From Magicicada septendecula (taxonomy: Eukaryota > Arthropoda > Insecta > Hemiptera > Cicadidae): DNA of 64,000 nucleotides. The stretch lies in the NCBI GenBank assembly GCA_034769895.1, contig CM068367.1, positions 125,835,927-125,899,926 on the forward strand, in the 5' to 3' direction. The notes under the pieces are model-generated. The model saw only the letters and a program-made list of their open reading frames with translations, was not told where the DNA came from and searched no databases. The position numbers were made by a program, and so were the translations under genes. How positions within the stretch are numbered: position 1 is the first letter of the stretch; each line of letters starts with the position of its first letter. This document shows positions 11,390 through 23,375 of the stretch, in pieces.

Positions 11390-12708
11390 CGTGATTACAA
11401 ATAACCAGCCATTAGTTACTTGTGAAGAAAATAGATATAACATTTACAAACATCAAATCTTCAATTCTCTCCCTATTTGTTTTATAAAAACTGGAGTTTC
11501 TACTGCAGGTTTTAAGTGCACTAACTACTTAATTAAATATACATAATTGTTCCTGTATCTTGTTGGGTAACATATTATATTAATACATCTGCTTCCTACT
11601 CATATGTGCAAACAATGTTTTTAGTGTACGGTCCTAAAATCTTTATGAACACTTTATATCTTTAAAATTTAGACAAAGTCTAATGAGCAACTTGGCCTAA
11701 CCTGAATTTACATGACCTGGCTCAGAACAACTTTATTTTGGCAAATACAAAGATGAAGACTGGTTGCAATTTCTTCAGGGCTCACACCTGCTGCCAGGCT
11801 TAGTTCTATAACATGATAAGGAAGAAAGAAATCAGCCCAAACCTGCAACTGCTGTGGGAAGGCTTTTACACCATTACCAATAAGATTAATGATGTCATCT
11901 AAGAATAACTCATTAGCTTTATTTATACATTTAATGCATCTTAATTAGTACACTAACAGCACTGCTCTGTCTTACAGTAACAAAACACGTTTCCATACAC
12001 TAACTCAAAAGAATTTCTTGTTTTCAGTTTAAGAAACTTGAAATCGTGTATTTATTTTCTTTTCCATTCACTATTTGTAAAACGTGCTTAAAATTAATAT
12101 GTGTACGCTTACTATATTGAAATCTAATGTTCACTATCCAATAATTACAAATTTTGTGGAATTGTGAAATTAGTAACACTATGTACAGTAGTATTAAACA
12201 GACATGAATCAGCGCGCAGGTTGTAGTGGGGGAGAAGACTGCAGCAGTGAAAGGCACGAGAGAGGAAAATGTCTACTAACGCAGTTGAAAATATTGGTCT
12301 ACTCTCTGAATTGTTAATAAGACGCGAATGTGACAAGAGTAATCTATTTTGACACGGGTTGACTTTTTATACCTAATGTGCCGAAGTTTGCTTCTTTAAT
12401 AATTAAAGATGAAAGATAATAGTTAAATTTACGTTTTTCTCTGTAAAAGTAGTAAAATTTGAAAACTGATATCGCTTATATGACAGCTGAAATAAACCAG
12501 TTACACTGCTTTGTCGATTCACAATTATTTTCGTTTTATTATATTTATAACTTTATTTATTTAGTTTTCTATTGTCTATGATTCTTATAGTGTTTTCAAT
12601 TGTTTATTTTTTAACGTTTTTATGTATTTATTGTTTTTTACATTTCATTAGCTACATTTTTAATTATATTACTAAATACTTTACCAAACTAAATTTTACA
12701 GCCCTACC

Positions 12709-12738
12709 AACACACACGCGCGCGCGCGCGCGCGCACG
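12709..12738. repeat. CA/CG alternating purine-pyrimidine microsatellite
   Basis: About 30 bases of ACAC followed by CGCG, a Z-DNA-prone alternation, inside the IS630/Tc1 element. Confidence 0.9.
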
Positions 12739-13197
12739 CATATATGTAACTTACTTTTTACTAACTTACCTAACTTTTTACTAACCAATTATTCTTATAA
12801 TTTGAAAATTCTTTTGTTATTCTTTTAATTGTTTTTAAGGTTTTTACCTAAAATTTGGTTACCTACAAAATTTGGTTGTAGGTAAGTTTTGATTTCGATT
12901 ACGGCAGTAAACGTGGACATTTTGTAAGACGAAACAAGCGCAGACACAACAGAAAGAGACAATGTAGGCCTAATAAAGATTTCCATTATTTTGTAAACAG
13001 TGACTTGGCGTGTTGTGTCTGTTGCAATGTTTCCCGAAAGTCGAGGCTAGACATCAACAATCGTTGTATATTTTGGAATGTCTACACTTTGTGTACATGT
13101 TACGATTCACAAAAAACGTAGTAATACATGATGCACATTGCTCTGGCATCTTAATTTGTTTGAATAAGTACATTAATAACAACCTCTTACGTGAAAT

Positions 13198-13198
<1 letters not shown>

Positions 13199-13257
<59 letters not shown>
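13199..13257 (+). repeat. (TG)n microsatellite
   Basis: Nearly pure TG dinucleotides for about 58 bases, within the IS630/Tc1 element. Confidence 0.97.
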
Positions 13258-13261
<4 letters not shown>

Positions 13262-13659
13262 GTGTGTGTGTTTAAAAAACGAGCAGATGTAAACTATCCA
13301 TAAAGAACCGGAGAGACAATATTAATGCAACAATTAGACTGAAACTATTTAAGTACCATAGAGCACATTTACTTACATGCAATTACAATAATTATTTAGG
13401 TCAGTTCTTCACCCTACTAATATTTCCATCATTGTTATCACCGTTAGCCTATTATCACTATCACTCAAGTTGCCTTCACTGCTGCTATCTCGTCTTACAT
13501 TATTTTCTAAACGATCTGTTACAGTATCCCTTATTCGGTTCGATCTCACGTAGTCATTTTAAATTTTCATTACGTCACATCTTGATCTCTAATCTGCAGG
13601 AGAAATACAATAAAATTCCTTCGACACTGTCCACAGAAAAATGCACGGTTTTTCTTTCA

Positions 13660-13990
13660 AAACGCTTCTTCACGGTTGCCCAAGTCAGTTCCATAGGATT
13701 AAAATCCGGCTGATAGTGTAGAAGTTATAAAACAGAATGTCCTTGGTTTGCCAAAATGGCATCTATTTTAAAAGTTTTGTAAGTTGGTTTGTTTTGTTTA
13801 ATTAGTGCATACAGCTCAGGCTTTAACATAGATGGACTACAAGGAATGTTATGGTTTTTTAACCAGTTAATCATGTCTGCCTTTTTTTGATAATGATGTT
13901 GGAGGTGGATTTATTTGTACATTGTGGTAGGAGGCATTATCTATTACTATTACGCTGTTCTTATTAAAATGAAATGAAACTAAACGCTTC
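13660..13990 (-). pseudogene. DDE transposase remnant (IS630/Tc1 type)
   Basis: Reading the minus strand with frame changes gives a VIVIDNASYH block near 13945, a stretch ending in PDFNPMELTWATVKKRF near 13690, and the usual spacing of proline- and lysine-rich segments between them. These correspond to the second aspartate and the glutamate of an IS630/Tc1-type DDE domain. The region that should carry the DNA-binding part and first aspartate would fall between 13990 and the TIR, where there is too little room. The gene is therefore N-terminally deleted as well as frameshifted. Confidence 0.7.
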
Positions 13991-14472
13991 ATATTTGATG
14001 AATACTGATGTTTTTTGAAAAGTACTCACACAATAACCTCCACAGCGTCTCAGAGAAAACTAAGCTATGTTTCTCTGTTGACGCATGCGCATTACATAAC
14101 CTGCGCTGTTAGCACAAAAACGGTTGATTCATGTCTAGCTAACTTTACTGTACTAATGTGTGATTATCAGTTGAATTTCTGAATTCCTTTGATTCATTAA
14201 TAAATCTTACTAATTTGTTTCTTTATGTCTATAATGATTTCTTATTAGTTTTTAATCTTTGTGTTTTCATTATTCATTTGTAAATTTTTGCATTTTGTTG
14301 CTCATGACATGTTCATTGATTAACTAATTATCATTAAAACACACAGAGAACTGATCCTCTTTTCCAAGATCACAAGATGTTTCAAGTGTTTTTAATTTTT
14401 TTAATTGTATGCAATGTGGACACATACAGAGGAGTGTCAGTTTTTTTATGTTTTTTCAATAAATACAATGAA

Positions 14473-14559
<87 letters not shown>
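14473..14559 (+). repeat. (GA)n microsatellite
   Basis: About 87 bases of GA. The equivalent position in copy 1 (7310-7322) has only a few GA units, so the tract expanded after duplication. Confidence 0.97.
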
Positions 14560-14561
<2 letters not shown>

Positions 14562-14823
14562 AAAAATAACATGTACAGAAATTACATCAGAACTTTTCCT
14601 GACAGTAAAAAAATAACTAAATAATGAATGGCAAAGAACATTAACAAAATTAATGGAAATTATAGTTATTATTTGTTGTCTAATGAACAGGTACTAGTAA
14701 AGGCTTCATATACTTCACATCTTAAATTATAAACCTATTACAAACATATTTGGTACACTCAGCTTGAAACAAACATTCAGACCAATAAAAATGGTTTAAA
14801 TTTTGCCATGCTGCATTATTAGT

Positions 14824-15207
14824 ACTGTTGAAACAGCAGTTTGATTATAATTGTTTTTAGAACTGACTTCTGGAATGATGTGTGCAAAATGATTAAAACA
14901 TACTTCCTTACAGTGTGCCTTAATAAGTTGTTGATTATTCTAACTGATACACTGTCATCCCATTATCATATGACAGTTCTCAGAGCTTCAGTAACAGTCA
15001 TCTTTGCTGTTAACATGGACACAAGTCTCTTTTTCAAAAAGACTTTTCATTAGTAAAGTTACTTATAAGTAGGCATACATTTGTACTCACAATATGTGGT
15101 TAAGAATTAAGAAAATTAAAGAATGATATTTACTTACTAACCACTGAGTGTAACATTATTTACAATAATTAATAATGTCCCAATTTATAAAAGTCATGTT
15201 TGGCTAA
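14824..15207. other. AT-rich spacer
   Basis: No feature recognised. It could contain earlier, more diverged units of the 178-bp repeat. Confidence 0.4.
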
Positions 15208-15697
15208 CTAGGCATAACCCAACCTGGGTTCCTGACATCCTAATTCTCTTTCTTCTAATAATATTACTTAACTTTATTGTGATATAACTGATCACAATTG
15301 TTCCTTATAACTCCCTACAACTTTTACAACAATACTAATGACAAAAATCAATAATAATTTCTTACAATTAACATACATAATTTGTCTAGGCATATTGGCC
15401 TATTATAGTTTGAACATTATTTTTTCATATTTTAACAATTCTTGTTTTTAATACAAGACAACTATTCTAAATTGTTCTTGATCCTTGGCTTTCACTTTTG
15501 TTACACTAATAATGACAATTATTAGCAATAATTGTTTACAAAAAGTAGAAATAAGTTATTCAGGTATAGGGCCTACTGGCCCATTGTAGTGGACACCTTA
15601 GTTTCTTTCGTACGTTTAAAATAATTACTTTTGCTATCAGACAATTACTTTACATTCTTCTTGATACCCTTTATTCAACTTTCACTACAATAATAAT
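15208..15697 (+). repeat. Tandem repeat of about 178 bp, left part
   Basis: A recurring phrase (CTAGGC or ATAGGG, then a short palindromic GGCC-like block, then a TTAATTTC-like block) starts at 15208, 15386 and 15566, and again at 19670 on the far side of the Jockey insertion. Spacings are 178, 180 and, with the insertion removed, 177 bases. Units are strongly diverged. Decayed further units may continue towards 19850. No gene content. Confidence 0.65.
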
Positions 15698-15832
15698 TTT
15701 TTTTTATTTTTTTATTATTGAAACTGGTCTAAAAGACCAACCATCAATTTACATCTAATGTTTTTTAAGTTACTTATACAGTCACCCACTGGTGTACTAT
15801 ATATTACTTTCTAGATTTCTGCACACACTGCA

Positions 15833-18499
15833 CTACACTAATTCAAAAGTTTTAGTTCTCTTCAGCCTTCTCACTGTATTGGCGTTGTCAAGCAGTTGAA
15901 TAGCTTCTACATTGATATGCTGGTGTAATCTAGATTCGTGCTTTGCAGCAAACCTTTTAATTTCACTGGCGACATCAGGGATCCTAAGGTCTCGATGTAG
16001 ATCACTATTTCTGATGTACCATGGAGCATTTACCATGTTCCGTAGCACTCTATTCTGGAAGGCTTGAATACATCTAATGTTCGTTTCTTTCGCACAACCC
16101 CACAGTTGAATTCCATAAAGCCAAATTGGTTTCAGAATTTGGTTATATATCAGAATTTTGTTGTGTATTGACAACTGAGAATTTCGTCCCAAGAGCCAAT
16201 ACAGTTGTCTATATTTGAGACCAAGCTCCGTCCTTTTTTTTCTGATGTGCTCTTTCCATCGCAGCTTTGTATCTAGGGTCATCCCCAAATATTTGGCAGT
16301 GTTTGCATATGGTACTACAACACCATTTAAGGTAACTGGAAGACTGTTCTCTATTCTTTTGTTTGTAAAATTGATATGGACAGATTTTAGTTCATTAAGC
16401 TTAATTTTCCATCTCCTAGTCCACTGCTGTATCTGATCACTAGCACCTTGAAGCATGTTGGTAGCTTCACCTAAGGTCGAACCAATCGCCATTATAGCGT
16501 GTCATCAGCGAAAGTAGCAACAGACACATTCTCTGGCTGCGGCAGATCACATGTAAACAACAAGTAGAGGATGGGCCCCAAAACGCTCCCTTGGGGCACA
16601 CCTGCCCTCACTTCTCTTAGCTCAGAATAGTCATCTTCCTGTTTGACTCTAAATAATCTTTCCGATATATATGATTTTAACATGTCAGCATATTGTTTTG
16701 GTAGCATTTTATTAAGTTTATGTATTAAACCTTTATGCCAAACTTTATCAAAGGCCTGAGCCACATCGAGGAAGATTGTCGAGCAGATTAGCTTTTTTTT
16801 CTAGTGCTTTCTCTATTGTGTCTGTTATTCTATGTACTTGGTCTATTGTGGAATGTTTTTGTCTGAATCCGAATTGATGATTTGGTATCAGCTTTTTTCT
16901 CTCTATTACTCGATTTAGCCTTTGCAACAGAAGTTTTTCAAAAAGCTTTGATATAGTTGGCAACAGTGATATGGGCCGATATGATTTGGCCTCATTTGGC
17001 GGTTTGCCTGGTTTACGTAGCATAATAACTTCTGCCACCTTCCAGACACTAGGAACATGCTTTAGCCTAAGTGCCGCATTGAATAAATATGTAAGCATAA
17101 CAATCCCTTTCTTAGGTAACTGCTTTAAGATCTCACCTGTAATGAGGTCAAAGCCAGGTGATTTTCGGGGGTTCAAGTTTATCTTGATCTCCTTAGCTAC
17201 CTCTTTTGGGGTGACCAGTTGAATGTCCTCCTCTTCATGATTTGTATCTTCATCTAACTCTGTATCAGACTGGGTATTATTTGGCTTAAAAATGTCAGCT
17301 AGATGTTCAGCAAACGCTTCAGCTTTTTCTTTATTATCTCTAGCCCATATACCATCGCTTTTTCTAATAGGTGGTACTTGAGTGATCGACCTTTTAAGCT
17401 TCCTCGTTGCTTTCCACAACGAGTACTCTGTATCTGCATCTGCTGTTAGATTTTCCAAATAGGAAGCTATTGATGCTTCTTTTAACTCCTGTATTACACG
17501 CTTTAGTTGTTGCGATTTGTTGTTAAGTACAGTTTTATCATTTGGGTCATGAGTCTGTTGCCATTTTCTTCTAGCTCTCCTCTTTTCTTTGACAAGTTCT
17601 CTGATCTCTCTAGGATAGTTGTTACCAACAATTCCATGGGTGATTTCTCTCGTATTGTTCCAGGCTGTAGTTTGAATATTATAATTAAACTTCTCGGCTT
17701 CTATTTCTAATTGGTGCTTAGTTCTCAACTGGACATTTAGTTGTATCTTGCCTTCAAGTTCTAATTTGAAGCTTTCACAATCAGTAGTTTTGTTAACTAG
17801 GCTTGGTTTGTTTACTTTTTTTATTATCCTTTCACTCAGCGTCAGTATTACTGCTGAATGATCAGAGTCAAGATCAAAATTCTCCTCGATATCAATAAAG
17901 TTCTGCGAGACCCTCCTTGATATGAAGAAATCTAATAGATCTGGAATTTTATTAGGATCTGTGGGCCAGTAAGTAGGTTTGCCTGTACTGTGGACGCTAC
18001 AACCTGTTTCTTGTATTGCTTTATTAAGCTCGCTACCTTTAGTTGTTGTTAATCTTGATCCCCAATCTACATGTTTAGCATTGTAGTCTCCGCCTACAAT
18101 GAATCTCTCACCTAGGTGTAATATAAATTTCTTGTAATCTAACTCCTTTAGGTTGTGTCTTGGAGGACAGTATATCGCACCAACGATTAGTTTTTGCTTG
18201 GTGGATTTGATTCCAACTACAGTGAGTTGGATTTCTGCAGTCTGAAGGTGACACTCCTCATAGTGGTTAATCCTATTCTTAATAATGATAGCACTTCCTC
18301 CTTTGGCTTTATTATCCGGATGAATTGTTTGATATACCTGGTATCCATTTATTTTTAAGCATGACTGATTTGTTAAGTGTGTCTCTGATACTAGACATAT
18401 ATCAATGTCTTGTGCCTTGAGGAATAACTCTATTTCTTGCTTTCTGTTCTGGATACCGTTGGCATTCCAGGTAGCTATCCTTAGGTCTTTCTGGTCCAT
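15833..18499 (-). pseudogene. Jockey ORF2 endonuclease-reverse transcriptase, frameshifted
   Basis: APE-type endonuclease followed by reverse transcriptase, which nicks target DNA and primes cDNA on it. From ATG 18497-18499 the endonuclease motifs TWNANG (residues 10-15), SETHL (38-42), GGDYNAKHVDWGS and SDHSAV are present. RT motifs YRPISLLPTISKLFEKLL and FGFRQKHSTIDQ follow in the same frame. Near 16778 a one-base change shifts the frame into LDVAQAFDKVW, GVPQGSVLGP and FADDT (the catalytic aspartates). Near 16497 another shift leads into the C-terminal part ending at 15833. Motif content is complete, so this is a young but broken copy. No RNase H domain, as expected for Jockey. Confidence 0.9.
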
Positions 18500-19613
18500 T
18501 GATTAGTTCTCTGTGGGATTGTGCCCGGATTTCTGGCTTCTAATCTATCTAGTCTATCCATGACTATTTTCATCATGTCCATCATATTCTGCATCATTTG
18601 CACCATTGATGAATCATCATTTTGAACTAGTCTTGTTAGCTTTAACTGCTTGAGCAAAGGACATTTCACTATTGATTTTATTAGCTGTGAAAGTTCTTGG
18701 TTGAGGTTTTTTAGATCGTCTCTCACTTATTAAATTATTGCGTCTTATTTGAAGTTCACGTGCAACCAAACAACCCCTGTAGCTAGCAGGATGTGCTTCT
18801 GCACAATTTGAACACTTTGCTGGCACATCTCGTTTTTGCTGGCAATCGATGGTCCTGTGATTGCCTGCACATTTAACACAGATAGGTCCATGTTGGCAAT
18901 ATTTATGAGTGTGACCATATCTTTGACACCTTTTACACTGTGGTATCACTTTGTTACTCCTGAGAGCTTCAATTTTTATTTTCATATGACATAAATATTG
19001 AATATCAAATATTTTTTTTATATCCTCTGATCTGTCAAACGTTAGCATAAATAATGGCAAATGTGTGATTTTTTCCTTGCCGTCAACTTTAGTCTTTCTA
19101 ATTTTATTAATTACTTCAAGGATTTTATATCCTCTATTCAATAACTCCTCTTAATCTCTTCTGATATGCATGTTGGATGCAAGTTACGTGCCATGACTCT
19201 TATTGGTCTGGTCTGTTTATTTTCATAAGTATGCCATTCCAACTTACTTTCTTTTAGGAGTTTTGTCAGTTCTCTATATTCCATTTCTGTGTCTACATTA
19301 ATTTTCAGCTGATTGTTGTTCATCATGCTGGTGTTAAATTTCAGATCTTTTTATTTCAGTTTCTGACTTATTTCTATATAATTTTCCACATTGCTCAGTA
19401 TCACTGGTGGTGGCTTAGCCGATTTTTTTACATTTTCTTTAGTCCCCTTACTTTTGTTTATTGGACTGGTTTTCGGTGTTTCTGGTGATTCCATAGTTTT
19501 CCTTTTACGTTTTTTATTCTTTTCCAGTATCCAAGCAGTTTCTTTGGCCACGATTTCTTCCTCTTCTTCCAAGTTGGCTGGACTATAGGATACCCTAGGC
19601 TGTAACTTCTTGA
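18481..19613 (-). pseudogene. Jockey ORF1 (Gag-like, CCHC zinc knuckles)
   Basis: Nucleic-acid-binding ORF1 protein that packages the element RNA. It starts with an acidic then lysine-rich segment. An in-frame TAA at 19351-19353 interrupts it, a frameshift near 19148 follows, and then comes a region with three zinc knuckles (CKRCQRYGHTHKYC, CVKCAGNHRTIDC and a CSNCAEAHPASYRGC cluster) at about 18750-18930. Another frameshift near 18630 leads to a methionine-rich heptad-like tail (MVQMMQNMMDMM). It ends at 18481 and overlaps the ORF2 start by 19 bases, a usual Jockey arrangement. Family assignment is firm; the protein cannot be made intact. Confidence 0.85.
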
Positions 19614-19624
19614 ACAATAATAAT

Positions 19625-20949
19625 GACATAACTTAACAATTATTTACTATGAATAACATAACAAATGTTCTAGGCTCATTTGCCTATGATATTGACCCTT
19701 AATTTCATTCATACCTTGAAAATACATGTTTCTTCCTATTACATCATTATTCTAAAACATTCTTCACAATTTACTGAAGCTTTGACAACATAGTTTGTCC
19801 TTTAATATTGTTTTTCTTACTTATTCTAGTTGTCATTATCTTCAGTATCAGTATTCTGAAGGTTTAGTCCATGTATCTTGTTTCATTAATTACTTTGTTT
19901 ATACTTATTGGTTAATCATATCTTCCTTACTAGAATATTATTCTAATAATAATGATTCTAGTATTATTTATACAGTATAGTTTGTTTAATAAGTTTACAT
20001 TAAAACTGTTCTTTTTACATACAATTATTGACAAGTTTTAGTTTCTCATATTTTTTCAAATTAATACCATTATTATCTAGCTGTTATAAGCTTATTTACT
20101 ACTTCATCAGTAGTAGACAACCTTCACCTTCTGTTTACAATTCATGAATTTTACAATGCTTTTTTGTTCTTTCTGTTGTTTAAAACATTATAATGTTACA
20201 TAACCTTACTTGTAGGCTTACATTTAGCTTTATTGTTGTTTTATTATTACATTTTTGTAATACTCTTTTTGATTTACATTATTCTGTTCATAATCATAAA
20301 TAAAATTTGATTTCATTATTTTAGTACTTAGAAACTAATTATTGAATTAATAATTTTCTTTATTGAGTATCCAGTTTATTACTGCAGTATGGACTATAGG
20401 TTTTATCTTTTTAAAACAATGTTTAATGCAGTTTACTGGAGTAAAATCTTCTTATTGATAATGTTCTTATCAGTTTCATTACATTATTCTTATCTCTTTT
20501 TATTATCTCATATTTATAGTATACAATTTAGTTAATGACTTAGTATTTTGTTCTTCATGTATCATGGTCATGAAATGGTTTAAGTTGGGGCCTATTTTAT
20601 GTAAGGGGAAAACATAACGTTACAATATTGTAATTACTTTTATTTCTATAATTATTTATAAGTATTACTTGTACAAACAAAACTGGCTTAGAAATGGGTC
20701 TACTTAGGAAATTATGGAATTCTGCTGAAATTTCGAATAGTTCTGGAGGGGAATTGATCCCCTGATAACCCCCCTCCGCAAGTTACTCCACTGATCCCAC
20801 TCTACACAGTTCCAAGAAATCCTGTATTTAGAAGTTCAAAAGTAAGTGATACAGACTCTAAAGATCTCATTGTAGCATTCACTACTGGGACAGTTCATGG
20901 TTTAGAGCTTCCCTTATGTGCCTGGTAAGTGAAGGAGAAGGGATCTATT
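19625..20949. other. AT-rich sequence, remainder of tandem repeat then unidentified
   Basis: The first 50-230 bases continue the 178-bp repeat (phrase at 19670, a weak one near 19850). The rest is AT-rich. A stretch at about 20745-20935 has more balanced composition but no frame I can interpret. Confidence 0.4.
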
Positions 20950-21690
20950 TAACATGCAAGTTGAAGAATATATTTAATTATTGCACTGAATTTGATATAA
21001 GTACTGATTACATTTCAGGATTATTATTTTCAGAAATAATGTATGTAAACCAGTTTTCGCCATATAAAGTTAATTAAAATTCTTTAATGAATAGCATTCC
21101 AGGCATTTACAGTAGTAGATTTGTATTACTAAATTTGAATTTACACAAATAATTCTCTTTGATTAACCAGAGTTACACACACAAACTAAATGCTGAGTGT
21201 CCTCCTAGTGTATATATTCAGCTAAAACAGTATTCCAAAAACTTACCTTGTTACTAGAATATGTGACATGATGAACTTTCATCATGTGTTCAACTTTGTG
21301 TTGGGAGTTAAGCATTTTAATAATTTTTATTTATGCAGGCATATAGCAAAATCTGATCATCATGGAAAAGGAATAAGGCATTTTGTAATAGCAATTAACT
21401 GATTAGTTCCTGCTGTATTTCCGAATCATATTACAAGACCAATTTTTGTTTAATTGAAAAGATATATTTTATCTGTTTCTTTTGGTGCAATCTGTAAATT
21501 CCATAAAGGTTTGAGAATATGCTTTCTCCAGTTTGATAGGAATAACTTCTCAAAAAACTAATGCAACAAATTTGTTATGTCTGATCACACCAGCTATCCT
21601 TTCTATTGGAAATGAGCCTTTTATCCAGATTTATCATATAGTATTGTGACAAGATATTAACTACATTTGTATACTGTAATACAGTATATT
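20950..21690 (+). repeat. Direct copy of 9380-10040
   Basis: Collinear with 9380-10040 (for example ATGTATGTAAACCAGTTTT, then TCTGATCATCAT, then ATTGTGACAAGATATT). It carries a roughly 100-base extra segment at about 21154-21252 that the other copy lacks, flanked by TTACTAGAATATGTG-type sequence. Confidence 0.7.
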
Positions 21691-22059
21691 ATTTGCAGAC
21701 CGACAGGGTTATAAAAAATTCTGAAAGAATTGTTGCTTTTACAACACCATCCTTTATCAAGTGACTACTCAGATCTGCCAGTTTTTCACAGAAACTGAAG
21801 TTTGATGATTAGATCCATCATGACCTAGTGACGCTCCAAACATTTCAAGGATTCTCCTGGCCTTAAAAAACTGGACTGGCCTCATTGATTGACATGACTA
21901 ATGTTAAATTTACTTTGGGATACTTCCAAACATAATACAGTTTACAATAAACAAACAAAATATTATGCCTGTCTAATTTTTCCAGATCTTTATACACATA
22001 ATTTGATCTGGATAGAACATTTATTAAACAATAATACTATTTGATGCAAATAATTAAAA
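21691..22059. other. Unidentified AT-rich sequence
   Basis: No coding or repeat assignment. It separates two dispersed repeats. Confidence 0.4.
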
Positions 22060-22735
22060 TATCGGTATGGAGAACCATACATGACTACCATGTTTTAAGA
22101 TTTATATTTTAAATCATTTTAGAAATGAAATATTTCCACAGAAACTACTTCTATCTTCAGTCTCAACCACAGAATTGTGATCACTAACATATACCACCTA
22201 ATGTTAGTGCACTTGATTTTCACTGATGATGGCAGTCGATGGCACTTCCAAAACGTCTGGTTTTGCAGAAAACATTGGATCACGGCCAAACAGCCTGGGA
22301 AGGAATTTTATCAACAAACTACTTCAATGTTGCTGATAACGTAGTACACGTATAAAAAATTATCCCCTTCCTTCACCTATCATTTTCATTTATAGAAAAT
22401 TATTCACTCCCCCTACCCCTTTTCATTTATAGATATTAAATCTATCTTTCTACAGTGGATTATTATGACCTTTTCAGGATACTTTATTTATCAAAATTAA
22501 GTACTTTACTCTTGTTAAAACAAAACGTTGCAGGTAAACTACCCCTTCTCCTTAACCGATCTTCACCAAAATCAACAGACCTTGAGTCCTCTACAATATG
22601 CAAAAAATTATTTGAATTTGCAGGAGTTATCATTCACCATAGACAAAATTCTATACACAGACATCTTTCTAAAAATGACTTTTCCTTATGTTTTGAGGGT
22701 AGTACAATCAGAATCAGCCCTCACGGGACACTAAT
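22060..22735 (+). mobile_element. Helentron/pearl-like element, short copy with 5' end
   Basis: Begins with the same hairpin (TCGGTATGGAGAACCATAC) as the insert at 33361. It continues through the hammerhead-like core at about 22226-22255, the GGGAAGGAATTTTA segment and one 160-bp core unit (TTGCAGGTAAACTACCCC near 22528), and loses the family 3' hairpin at about 22720. It contains one core unit where the 33361 copy has five. No protein is encoded, so the element is non-autonomous. Confidence 0.65.
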
Positions 22736-23045
22736 TATTAGATACAATTTTTACCTTCATTTAAGCCAGCTTCCACTCACTGTGTACTTTCTCAGAGGCC
22801 ATAACATGTTCTTTTTAACGTTGCCGAACATAAATTGATGTTAAATTAAAAATAAAGTAAAGGCTTAGCACCTTAAGTTTGCAACGTGCAAGTTGAAGAA
22901 TCTATTTAATTATTGCACTTAACTTGATATAAGTACTGATTACATTTCAGGATTATTATTTTCAGAAATAATGTATGTAAACCAGTTTTCCCCATATAAA
23001 GTTAATTAAAATTCTTTAATGCATAGCATTCCAGGCATTTATGGT
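22736..23045 (+). repeat. Direct copy of 9236-9545
   Basis: Near-identical over about 300 bases, following the Helentron/pearl-like copy in the same order as at 9178-9236. The two were therefore duplicated as a unit. Confidence 0.75.
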
Positions 23046-23375
23046 AGTAAATTGCAACCAGTCTTCATCTTTGTATTTGCCAAAATAAAGTTGTTCTGAG
23101 CCAGGTCATGTAAATTCAGGTTAGGCCAAGTTGCTCATTAGACTTTGTCTAAATCTTAAAGATATAAAGTGTTGATATAGATTTTAGGACTGTACATTAA
23201 AAACATTGTTTGCACATATGAGTAAGAAGCAGATATAATATAATATGTTAACCAACAAGATACAGGAACAATTATGTATATTTAATTAAGTAGTTAGTGG
23301 ACTTAAAACCTGCAGTAGAAACTCCAGTTTTTATAAAACAAATAGGGAGAGAATTGAAGATTTGATGTACACTAA
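23046..23375 (-). repeat. Inverted copy of 11450-11790 (and 6255-6520)
   Basis: Reads as the reverse complement of 11450-11790, including CTGCAGTAGAAACTCCAG and the block around ATCTTTGTATTTGCC. Confidence 0.75.

Larger units (their letters stand above)
12186..14150 (-). mobile_element. IS630/Tc1-mariner-type DNA transposon, 1.97 kb, internally decayed
   Basis: Termini CAGTAGTATTA and (reversed) CAGTAAAGTTA continue into a shared AGACATGAATCA, forming an imperfect TIR of about 25 bases. TA flanks both sides (12184-12185 and 14151-14152). The collinear repeat at 6820-6835 reads ATGTACTAATG with a single TA, so insertion and TA duplication are shown directly. The only coding remnant is a DDE domain on the minus strand. 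The internal region also holds CA/CG and TG microsatellites. Confidence 0.85.
11390..14823 (+). repeat. Duplicated block, copy 2 (interrupted)
   Basis: Counterpart of 6240-7590, carrying a DNA transposon at 12186-14150 that copy 1 lacks. An inverted third copy of its first part (11450-11790) lies at 23050-23375. Confidence 0.75.
15698..19613 (-). mobile_element. Jockey-clade non-LTR retrotransposon, probably slightly 5'-truncated
   Basis: Minus-strand element with Gag (ORF1), endonuclease-RT (ORF2), a short 3' UTR and an A-rich tail (T-rich on the plus strand, 15698-15719). The 11-bp sequence ACAATAATAAT occurs at both edges (15687-15697 and 19614-19624), a target-site duplication. Removing the element restores the 178-bp tandem unit. 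ORF1 has no start codon of its own: the apparent ATG at 19629 lies in flanking DNA, so the 5' end was probably lost on insertion. At least two frameshifts lie in ORF2, and one stop plus two frameshifts in ORF1. Confidence 0.9.

Noticed and set aside
14377..14616. Open frame of Arg-Glu repeats
   Set aside because: Translation of the (GA)n microsatellite.
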